Shown here piece after piece: positions 24,511 through 31,223 of a DNA stretch of 64,000 bases (the first letter of the stretch is position 1; each line of letters starts with the position of its first letter). The notes beneath the pieces are model-generated. The model ran no database searches. It saw only the letters and a list, made by a program, of their open reading frames with translations, and was not told where the DNA came from. The stretch is from Falsiroseomonas sp041690465 (GTDB taxonomy: Bacteria; Pseudomonadota; Alphaproteobacteria; Acetobacterales; Acetobacteraceae): the NCBI RefSeq assembly GCF_041690465.1, contig NZ_JAWLHG010000022.1, positions 16,971-80,970 on the forward strand, given 5' to 3'. The position numbers and the translations under genes were made by a program.

Positions 24511-25842
24511 ATGGCCACGAACATCCTGATGCCAGCGCTCTCGCCCACCATGACGGAGGGCACCCTCGCGCGCTGGCTGAAGAAGGAAGGCGAGGCGGTC
24601 AAGGCCGGCGACATCATCGCCGAGATCGAGACCGACAAGGCGACCATGGAAGTGGAAGCCGTGGATGAGGGCGTCCTCGGCAAGATCGTCGTTGCCGGCG
24701 GCACCGCGGGCGTGAAGGTCAATGACGTGATCGCCGTGCTGGTCGAACCCGGCGAGAAGGCCGATGCCGTGCCCGCCGCGAAGCCCGCGCCGGCGCCGGC
24801 CACGCCAAAGACCGAGCCGGCGCCTGCGCCTGCGCCGAGGGCGGAGGCGCCCGTGCAGGCCACCACGCCTTCCGTGGCGCCAGCGGCGAATGGCCACTCC
24901 GGCGGCGACCGCATCATCGCCTCGCCGCTCGCGAAGCGAATGGCGCAGCAGGCGGGGATCGAGCTGTCGGGCCTCAACGGCAGCGGCCCGAACGGACGCA
25001 TCGTGAAAGCGGATATCGAGGCGGCGCTGGCGAAGGGGCCGGCAGCCAAGGCCGCCCCGGCCCCGCAGGCCCAGGCTGCACCGGCAGCCGCACCCGCACC
25101 GGCCCCGAGGGCGCCGGCAGCCCCGGTCAACCTTGCCGCCCTTGGGCCGCACCAGGCGGTGCCGCACAGCACGATGCGCAAGGTCATCGCGCGACGGCTC
25201 TCGGAGTCGAAGGCGACCATCCCGCATTTCTACGTCACCATGGATATCGAGCTGGATGCGCTGCTGAAGCTGCGCGGCCAGCTCAACGCTGCCTCGCCCA
25301 AGGAAGGGCCGGGCGCGTTCAAGCTCTCGGTCAACGACCTGGTGATCAAGGCGGCGGCGGTGACGCTTCGGCGCATCCCGAAGGTCAACGCCTCCTGGAC
25401 GGACGAGGCGGCGATCCTCTACGACGATGTGGACATCTCGGTCGCCGTCAGCATCCCGGACGGGCTGATCACGCCGATCATCCGCAAGGCCGACCAGAAG
25501 GGCCTCGCCGCGATCAGCGCCGAGATGAAGGACCTTGCCGCGCGCGCGAAATCCGGCAAGCTGAAGCCTGAGGAGTTCCAGGGCGGCGGCTTCAGCATCT
25601 CCAACATGGGGATGTACGGCGTCAGCGACTTCAGCGCGATCATCAATCCGCCGCAGGCCGGCATCCTGGCAGTGAGCGCAGGCCAGCAGCGACCGGTGGT
25701 GAAGGACGGCGCACTGGCGGTCGCCACGGTGATGACCTGCACGCTCAGCGTTGACCATCGCATCGTGGATGGTGCGCTGGCGGCGGAGTGGATCGCGGAG
25801 TTCAAGCGCATCGTCGAGCAGCCGCTGAGCCTGATGCTGTAG
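24511..25842 (+). CDS. pdhC: Dihydrolipoamide acetyltransferase E2 of pyruvate dehydrogenase
   Basis: A 443-residue core enzyme of the complex. Residues 1-80 form a lipoyl domain with Lys43 in ETDKATMEVE. Ala/Pro linkers flank a peripheral-subunit-binding domain (RIIASPLAKRMAQQAGIEL...GPNGRIVKADIE, about residues 130-170). The catalytic domain ends with the active-site motif LSVDHRIVDGA, which provides His and Asp, and SLML at the C-terminus. The linkers of repeated PAPAPA are normal for E2. Confidence 0.96.
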   Translation: MATNILMPALSPTMTEGTLARWLKKEGEAVKAGDIIAEIETDKATMEVEAVDEGVLGKIVVAGGTAGVKVNDVIAVLVEPGEKADAVPAAKPAPAPATPKTEPAPAPAPRAEAPVQATTPSVAPAANGHSGGDRIIASPLAKRMAQQAGIELSGLNGSGPNGRIVKADIEAALAKGPAAKAAPAPQAQAAPAAAPAPAPRAPAAPVNLAALGPHQAVPHSTMRKVIARRLSESKATIPHFYVTMDIELDALLKLRGQLNAASPKEGPGAFKLSVNDLVIKAAAVTLRRIPKVNASWTDEAAILYDDVDISVAVSIPDGLITPIIRKADQKGLAAISAEMKDLAARAKSGKLKPEEFQGGGFSISNMGMYGVSDFSAIINPPQAGILAVSAGQQRPVVKDGALAVATVMTCTLSVDHRIVDGALAAEWIAEFKRIVEQPLSLML

Positions 25843-25844
25843 GC

Positions 25845-26336
25845 ATGGCGGACCGCCTTCGCCTGCGCGATGCGGGGCGCGAGGATCTGCGCCTCGTGCT
25901 TCGCTTCATCCGTGCGCTCGCGGAGTACGAGCGGTTGGCGCACGAAGTCCGCGCGGATGAAGCGACGCTGGCGAGGTTCCTGTTCGAGGAACCGCGCCGC
26001 GCCGAAGCCCTGATCGCGGAATGGGATGGCGAGCCGGTTGGCTTCGCCGTGTGGTACTACAGCTTCTCGACCTTCATCGGCCGCCCCTCGCTCTATGTCG
26101 AGGATGTCTTCGTGGATCCGGCGCTGCGCGGGAAGGGGATCGGCACGGCGATATTCGGCCATCTCGCTTCGCGTGCGCTGGCGCAGGGCTGCGGGCGGAT
26201 GGAATGGTCCGTGCTGGACTGGAACGCGCCCTCGATCGCCTTCTACCGCGCCATCGGCGCGAAGCCGCGCGAGGGCTGGACGCTGCAGCAACTGACCGGT
26301 GATGCGCTTGCCGCGCTCGCCGCACGGCAAGGATGA
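25845..26336 (+). CDS. GNAT-family N-acetyltransferase inside the PDH operon
   Basis: A 163-residue acetyltransferase of the GNAT fold. LRLRDAGREDLRLVLRFIRALAEYERL opens the fold, and motif A with the acetyl-CoA phosphate loop is VEDVFVDPALRGKGIGTAIFGHLA; motif B is WNAPSIAFYRAIGAKP. It most resembles diamine/thialysine-type acetyltransferases, but the substrate is unknown. It begins two bases after the E2 stop and ends within the E3 start region, so it is co-translated with a complex that makes acetyl-CoA, its own co-substrate. Confidence 0.88.
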   Translation: MADRLRLRDAGREDLRLVLRFIRALAEYERLAHEVRADEATLARFLFEEPRRAEALIAEWDGEPVGFAVWYYSFSTFIGRPSLYVEDVFVDPALRGKGIGTAIFGHLASRALAQGCGRMEWSVLDWNAPSIAFYRAIGAKPREGWTLQQLTGDALAALAARQG

Positions 26337-26341
26337 CACCC

Positions 26342-27736
26342 ATGGCCGAGACATTCGACATCGTGGTGGTGGGCGGCGGACCCGGCGGCTATGTCGCGGC
26401 GATCCGCGCCAGCCAGCTCGGCATGAAGACAGCGCTGGTCGAACGCGAGAACCTCGGCGGCATCTGCCTCAACTGGGGCTGCATCCCGACCAAGGCGCTG
26501 CTGCGGGCCAGCGAGATCAACCACCTGCTGCACTCGCTCGACCAGTACGGCTTTGCCGCCGACAACATCCGGTTCGACTTCAACAAGGTCATCAAGCGCA
26601 GCCGCGGCGTGGCGGGCCAGCTCTCGGCCGGCGTGAAGCACCTGATGAAGAAGAACAAGGTGACGGTGTTCGATGGCCACGGCAAGCTCGCTGGGCCTGG
26701 CAAGCTGGCCGTCACCAAGGACGGCAAGCCGGTCGCGGAGATCGCGGCCAAGCACATCATCCTCGCCACCGGCGCGCGCGCGCGAGTCATCCCTGGGATG
26801 GAGCCGGACGGCAAGCTGATCTGGACCTACCGCGAGGCGATGACGCCGGCCGCCATGCCGAAGTCGCTGATCGTGGTCGGGTCCGGCGCCATCGGGTCGG
26901 AGTTCGCCAGCTTCTACCTCAACATGGGCGCGCAGGTGACGCTCGTCGAAGTGGTGGATCGCATCCTGCCGGTGGAGGATGAGGAGATCTCGGCCTTCGT
27001 CGCCAAGTCCTTCACCAAGCAGGGCATGAAGCTGCTGACCGGCGCCCGCGTGCAGGGCGTGCGGAAGAACGCCGACAGCGTCACCGCCGTGATCGAGGCT
27101 GGCGGCAAGGTGCAGGAGATCACGGCCGACCGCCTGATCTCCGCCGTCGGCATCGTCGGCAATGTCGAGGATCTCGGGCTGGAAGGCACGAAGGTGAAGG
27201 TCGAGAAGACGCATGTCGTCACCGACCCCTTCGGCAACACGGGCGAGCCCGGCGTGTACGCCATCGGCGACCTCTGCGGTCCGCCCTGGCTGGCGCACAA
27301 GGCGAGCCACGAGGCGATCATCACCGTCGAGGCGATCGCAGGCAGGCACCCGCATGCGATGGACGTGCTGAACATCCCCGGCTGCACCTATTGCCGGCCG
27401 CAGGTGGCCAGCGTCGGCCTCACCGAGGCGAAGGCGAAGGAACTCGGCCATGAGGTCCGCGTCGGCCGCTTCCCCTTCATCGGCAACGGCAAGGCCATCG
27501 CCATGGGCGAGCCGGAAGGGCTGGTGAAGACGGTGTTCGATGCGAAGACCGGCGAGCTGCTCGGCGCCCACATGGCCGGGCCGGAAGTCACCGAGCTGAT
27601 CCAGGGCTACGGCATCGCCCGTACCCTGGAATCCACCGAGGTCGAGCTGATGCATACCGTCTTCCCGCATCCGACCGTGTCGGAGACGATGCACGAGGCG
27701 GTGCTGGACGCCTATGGCCGGGTCATCCACATCTGA
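26342..27736 (+). CDS. lpd: Dihydrolipoamide dehydrogenase E3
   Basis: A 464-residue FAD flavoprotein that re-oxidises dihydrolipoamide with NAD. The FAD motif VVVGGGPGGYVAAIRASQLG is N-terminal, the redox disulfide is Cys42-Cys47 (GGICLNWGCIPTKALL), the NAD motif is VVGSGAIGSEFASFY, and the C-terminal catalytic HAxP-type motif appears as HTVFPHPTVSE. The ATG at 26342 is used because AAGGA at 26328-26332 is nine bases upstream; an in-frame ATG at 26333 abuts that site. Part of the PDH operon. Confidence 0.95.
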   Translation: MAETFDIVVVGGGPGGYVAAIRASQLGMKTALVERENLGGICLNWGCIPTKALLRASEINHLLHSLDQYGFAADNIRFDFNKVIKRSRGVAGQLSAGVKHLMKKNKVTVFDGHGKLAGPGKLAVTKDGKPVAEIAAKHIILATGARARVIPGMEPDGKLIWTYREAMTPAAMPKSLIVVGSGAIGSEFASFYLNMGAQVTLVEVVDRILPVEDEEISAFVAKSFTKQGMKLLTGARVQGVRKNADSVTAVIEAGGKVQEITADRLISAVGIVGNVEDLGLEGTKVKVEKTHVVTDPFGNTGEPGVYAIGDLCGPPWLAHKASHEAIITVEAIAGRHPHAMDVLNIPGCTYCRPQVASVGLTEAKAKELGHEVRVGRFPFIGNGKAIAMGEPEGLVKTVFDAKTGELLGAHMAGPEVTELIQGYGIARTLESTEVELMHTVFPHPTVSETMHEAVLDAYGRVIHI

Positions 27737-27771
27737 TTGACGCGGGGCACCGGCAGCGCCAAGTCACGGCC

Positions 27772-28761
27772 ATGACCACGCGCGTGGAAATCGACCATCG
27801 CCGGACCGGGGCCGAACGGCACCCGGAGAAGGCAAACCGTCCCGACAACCCGATCCAGCGGAAGCCCGCCTGGATCCGGGTGAAGGCGCCCACCAGCCCG
27901 GTCTATCGCGAGACCCAGGCGCTGATGCGCGAGCACAAGCTGGTCACCGTCTGCGAGGAAGCCGCCTGCCCGAACATCGGCGAGTGCTGGTCGCAGCGCC
28001 ACGCCACCATGATGATCATGGGCGAGACCTGCACCCGCGCCTGCGCCTTCTGCAATGTCGCCACCGGCATTCCCAGGCCGCTCGATGCGGACGAGCCGCG
28101 GCGCGTGGGTGACGCGGTGGCCAGGCTCGGGCTCAAGCACGTCGTCGTCACCAGCGTGGACCGCGACGACCTGGCCGATGGTGGCGCGGAACATTTCGCA
28201 GAGACCATCCGTGCCATCCGACAGGCGACCCCGACCACCACGATCGAGATCCTGACGCCCGACTTCCTGCGCAAGGACGGCGCGCTGGAGGTGGTGGTGG
28301 CCGCGCGGCCGGACGTGTTCAACCACAACCTCGAGACCGTGCCGGCGCTCTACCCCACCATCCGCCCTGGCGCGCGCTACTACCACTCGCTGCGGCTGCT
28401 GGACCGGGTGAAGCAGCTCGACCCCTCCATCTTCACGAAGTCCGGCCTGATGGTCGGGCTCGGCGAGGAGCGGATCGAGGTGTTGCAGGTGATGGACGAT
28501 TTGCGCAGCGCGGAGGTGGATTTCCTGACCATCGGACAATACCTGCAGCCAACGGTGAAGCACGCCGCGGTGGACCGCTTCGTCACGCCCGAGGAGTTCG
28601 AGGACTATGCCAGGGTCGCGCGCGGCAAGGGGTTCCTGCTGGTGTCCGCGACGCCGTTGACTCGCAGCTCCTATCACGCCGACCGCGACTTCGCCGCGCT
28701 GCGAAGCGCGCGCGACGAGCAGCTATGTGCGGCGCGCGACGCGGCACCCAAGGCCGCCTGA
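27772..28761 (+). CDS. lipA: Lipoyl synthase
   Basis: A 329-residue radical SAM enzyme that inserts two sulfurs into octanoyl groups on lipoyl domains. The auxiliary cluster cysteines are in CEEAACPNIGECW, and the SAM cluster in CTRACAFCNV. VTSVDRDDLADGGAEHFA and the C-terminal RSSYHADRDF, whose Arg-Ser-Ser-Tyr serine ligates the auxiliary cluster, are present. Co-location with three lipoyl-domain clients (E1-beta, E2 and E3's substrate arm) is logical. Its stop shares one base with the next ATG. Confidence 0.96.
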   Translation: MTTRVEIDHRRTGAERHPEKANRPDNPIQRKPAWIRVKAPTSPVYRETQALMREHKLVTVCEEAACPNIGECWSQRHATMMIMGETCTRACAFCNVATGIPRPLDADEPRRVGDAVARLGLKHVVVTSVDRDDLADGGAEHFAETIRAIRQATPTTTIEILTPDFLRKDGALEVVVAARPDVFNHNLETVPALYPTIRPGARYYHSLRLLDRVKQLDPSIFTKSGLMVGLGEERIEVLQVMDDLRSAEVDFLTIGQYLQPTVKHAAVDRFVTPEEFEDYARVARGKGFLLVSATPLTRSSYHADRDFAALRSARDEQLCAARDAAPKAA

Positions 28762-29240
28762 TGCCGACCCATGCCGAGAAGAAGGTGCTGGCGTACTCGC
28801 CGGAACAACTCTTCGACATGGTGGCCGATGTGCGCCGCTATCCGGAGTTCCTGCCCTGGTGCGTCGGCGCGCGGGTTGTCTCCCGCACCGACAGCGAGTT
28901 GATCGCGGACCTCACCATCGGCTTCAAGATGTTCCGCGAGACCTTCCGCAGCCAGGTCACGCTGGAGCGCCCGCACCACGTGCACGTCCGCTACCTCAAC
29001 GGCCCTTTCCGCTACCTGAACAACCATTGGCGCTTCAACCCCGGCCCCAACGGGACCGAGGTCGATTTCTTCGTGGATTTCGAGTTCAAGTCGCGCCTGC
29101 TGCAGGCGGTGATCGGCACCGTCTTCAACGAGGCGGTGCGCCTGATGGTCCGCGCCTTCGAGCGGCGGGCGATGGTGCTGTACGGGCGGGACCGCGTGCG
29201 CACCGCACCGACGGAGCCGGCCCCCTCGACGTCGGGCTGA
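28761..29240 (+). CDS. RatA/Coq10-like START-domain protein
   Basis: A 159-residue cytoplasmic polyketide-cyclase/START-fold protein. MPTHAEKKVLAYSPEQLFDMVADVRRYPEFLPWCVGARV is the classic opening, followed by FKMFRETFRSQVTL, GPFRYLNNHWRFNP and VDFFVDFEFKSRLLQAVIG. Members either bind coenzyme Q or, as RatA, act on ribosome association. The ATG at 28761 overlaps the lipA stop; following lipA is common in alphaproteobacteria. A role in quinone handling is more likely than toxicity but is not proven. Confidence 0.9.
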   Translation: MPTHAEKKVLAYSPEQLFDMVADVRRYPEFLPWCVGARVVSRTDSELIADLTIGFKMFRETFRSQVTLERPHHVHVRYLNGPFRYLNNHWRFNPGPNGTEVDFFVDFEFKSRLLQAVIGTVFNEAVRLMVRAFERRAMVLYGRDRVRTAPTEPAPSTSG

Positions 29241-29274
29241 GGCGGCAGGTCGCCGCCTCCCCCGGACTCGCGGA

Positions 29275-29823
29275 TTACCTGGCCGGCGCGCCGCCGCAGC
29301 GGTTGCGCAGCCTGCCGCCATCGGCGATCGCCATGGCCACCAGGATCTCGTCCGGCCGGGGCGCATCGGCCATGGCGACGGTGATCGCGTCGAAATGCGC
29401 GAAGCTCCAGGGGTCGTCCTTGTGGCCAAGCGGGATGTCCACCGGCGTCCCCGCTGCTGCCACCTTCACCACGCTGCCGATCAGCGCCTGGCCGCCGCCG
29501 AGCGCCGCGCGCATCGGCTTGCCGAGCCGAGGATGCACGCAGGCGCCGCCATGCTCCACCTCCCCGGCGACGCCCACCACCGCGGCCTTGCCGTAGGAGA
29601 CGGCCGGCCCGGACAGCAGCGCGACGAGGCCCGGCATCAGCCGCTCGCCCAACTCGGCGCCAGCTGCCCAGAGCGGCGTCAGATCCTCCACTGCGGCCTG
29701 CCCGGCGAAGGGGTTGCGGATGGCCGCGAGGGCCACGGCGCGCACCACAGGCCGCTCCGGCACGGTACCGAGTTCCCCGTGGATTTCCTCCCGCCAAGTG
29801 GCGAGCTTGCGGATGTGCAGCAT
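29275..29823 (-). CDS. DUF1185 (amino acid synthesis family) protein
   Basis: A 182-residue protein beginning MLHIRKLATWREEIHGELG, which with RNPFAG, LSGPAVSYGKAAVVGVAGEVEHGGACVHPRLGKPMRAALGGG, DIPLGHKDDPW and the Asp-Glu-Ile end is the DUF1185 pattern. These proteins are grouped under amino acid synthesis, but no reaction is established. The ATG at 29823 is chosen as the start of the conserved region. It converges on the PDH operon and is followed upstream by the RlpA-like gene on the same strand. Confidence 0.8.
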   Translation of the reverse strand: MLHIRKLATWREEIHGELGTVPERPVVRAVALAAIRNPFAGQAAVEDLTPLWAAGAELGERLMPGLVALLSGPAVSYGKAAVVGVAGEVEHGGACVHPRLGKPMRAALGGGQALIGSVVKVAAAGTPVDIPLGHKDDPWSFAHFDAITVAMADAPRPDEILVAMAIADGGRLRNRCGGAPAR

Positions 29824-29903
29824 GTCGGGCTCTCCGTGACCGCGGCCATGCTGCCACGGCGCGCCCGGCACATCACGCCCGGCGGCACCTCTACCGGCCC
29901 GTT

Positions 29904-30296
29904 TCAGGGGGCCTGCGCCACTTCCTCCAGCGGCCGGATCTCCACCGGGGCGAGGCCGATGCCCATGCCGATGGCCCGTGCGCTGCGCGGCGAGAGGTCG
30001 ATGATCCGGCCAGGGATGAACGGCCCGCGATCCGAGATCACCACGATGGTGGAGGCGCCGGTGCGGAGGTTGGTGACGCTCACCACCGTGCCGAAGGGCA
30101 GGTGCCGATGCGCGGCATGGTTCGCCGCCGGGTCGAAGCGGTCGCCATTGGCCATCTGTCGCCCGGCGAACTGGTCCGCGTCATAGACCGAGGCCGTACC
30201 GCGCTGCGGTTCGAAGGCGAGGGCGGGATGCGGGCCGAGGCAGGCCAGCGCCAGAAGGGCAGGGAGGGCCCCGCGCCACAGGTGGATCGCTGTCAT
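29904..30296 (-). CDS. rlpA: RlpA-like double-psi beta-barrel protein
   Basis: A 130-residue exported protein with a signal peptide (LPALLALACLGPHPALAF) and a single double-psi beta-barrel domain: GTASVYDADQFAGRQMANGD, LPFGTVVSVTN, VVISDRGPF and IIDLSPRSARAIGM. RlpA enzymes cleave naked glycan strands at the septum. The family's catalytic Asp and His region is present in DRGPF and the preceding AAHRHLPFG. There is no SPOR domain and no lipobox, so it is a short soluble version. The ATG at 30296 precedes the hydrophobic core. Confidence 0.85.
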   Translation of the reverse strand: MTAIHLWRGALPALLALACLGPHPALAFEPQRGTASVYDADQFAGRQMANGDRFDPAANHAAHRHLPFGTVVSVTNLRTGASTIVVISDRGPFIPGRIIDLSPRSARAIGMGIGLAPVEIRPLEEVAQAP

Positions 30297-30410
30297 CCCC
30301 GCAACAAACCCCGTGGCGACCGAGATTGCAACCCTGGAGTGTACGCGCGCAGCGTCCCATCGGTTGATCCACCGCAAGGACGGGCGCGGCTTGCCATGGT
30401 GGAAGGGGGC

Positions 30411-31160
30411 ATGCTCGCCAATTGCCTGCACGACCTGACGGCGATCGGCCCCGGCGGCCTGCCGGCGGTCGCGCTGGCGCTGTTCCTCGCCGGGCTGGCC
30501 GGTGGCGTAACCCATTGCGCGGGGATGTGCGCGCCCTTCGTGCTGGCCCAGGCCGGCGCACTGGCGGATCGCAGCGCAGCGGGGGGCATGCTCGCGCGGC
30601 TCTCCGGCGCGGCGCTGGTGCCGTACCATCTCGGCAGGATGCTGGGCTATGCGGGCCTCGGCGCGCTGGCGGGCGGCACGGCGGGGCTGATCAGCCAGCT
30701 GAGCGGCCTGCGCTGGCTGCTCGCCGCGCTGCTGCTGGCGGCGGCGCTGCTGATGGCGGCCCAGGCCTCCTCCCGCCTGCCGCAGCGCTTCCGCCCCGGC
30801 AGGTGGCTGCGCCTGCCGGCGCTGCCGGCTCCGGGGGCTCGGCTCGGCAATCTCATAGCGCCGCTGCTCGCCGCACCGGGTGGCTGGCGCGGGGTGGGCC
30901 TCGGACTGGCACTCTCGGCGCTGCCCTGCGGGCTGCTCTATGCGGCGCTGGCGGGCGCGGCCGCGACCGGGAGCGCGCTGGCCGGCGCCATCGCCATGGC
31001 CGCCTTCGTCGCCGGCACCATCCCGGCGCTGGTCGGCGTGGCGCTGCTGGGCCGGCTGTTCCTCCGCCGCGCCGGGGAGGGGCTGCAGCTCGCCGGCGCC
31101 GCGCTGTTCGCGCTGAACGCGACGGTGCTGGCCGGGATGGCGTGGCGGCTGGTCGCCTGA
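30411..31160 (+). CDS. TauE/SafE-like (urease accessory/DsbD-type) membrane protein
   Basis: A 249-residue inner-membrane protein with about six hydrophobic helices. LFLAGLAGGVTHCAGMCAPFVL carries the paired cysteines of the sulfite-exporter-like group seen beside cbb3 maturation genes, repeated by GLALSALPCGLLYAAL. These are thought to take part in copper or redox handling rather than sulfite export. The ATG at 30411 is preferred because a GGAAGGGGG sequence lies just upstream; an ATG at 30396 is in frame. It lies 4 kb before the cco operon, with an RTX gene between. Confidence 0.78.
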   Translation: MLANCLHDLTAIGPGGLPAVALALFLAGLAGGVTHCAGMCAPFVLAQAGALADRSAAGGMLARLSGAALVPYHLGRMLGYAGLGALAGGTAGLISQLSGLRWLLAALLLAAALLMAAQASSRLPQRFRPGRWLRLPALPAPGARLGNLIAPLLAAPGGWRGVGLGLALSALPCGLLYAALAGAAATGSALAGAIAMAAFVAGTIPALVGVALLGRLFLRRAGEGLQLAGAALFALNATVLAGMAWRLVA

Positions 31161-31223
31161 CCGGGTTTACCTCCGCGCAACCCCTGCGGGGCTAAGCCCG
31201 GCCTCGACCCAGAAGGGGCCGCC

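Noticed and set aside
30363..30377. TTGATCCACCGCAAG, a half-match to an FNR site upstream of the TauE/SafE-like gene.
   Set aside because: The second half lacks ATCAA, so it is not a palindromic FNR/FixK site.
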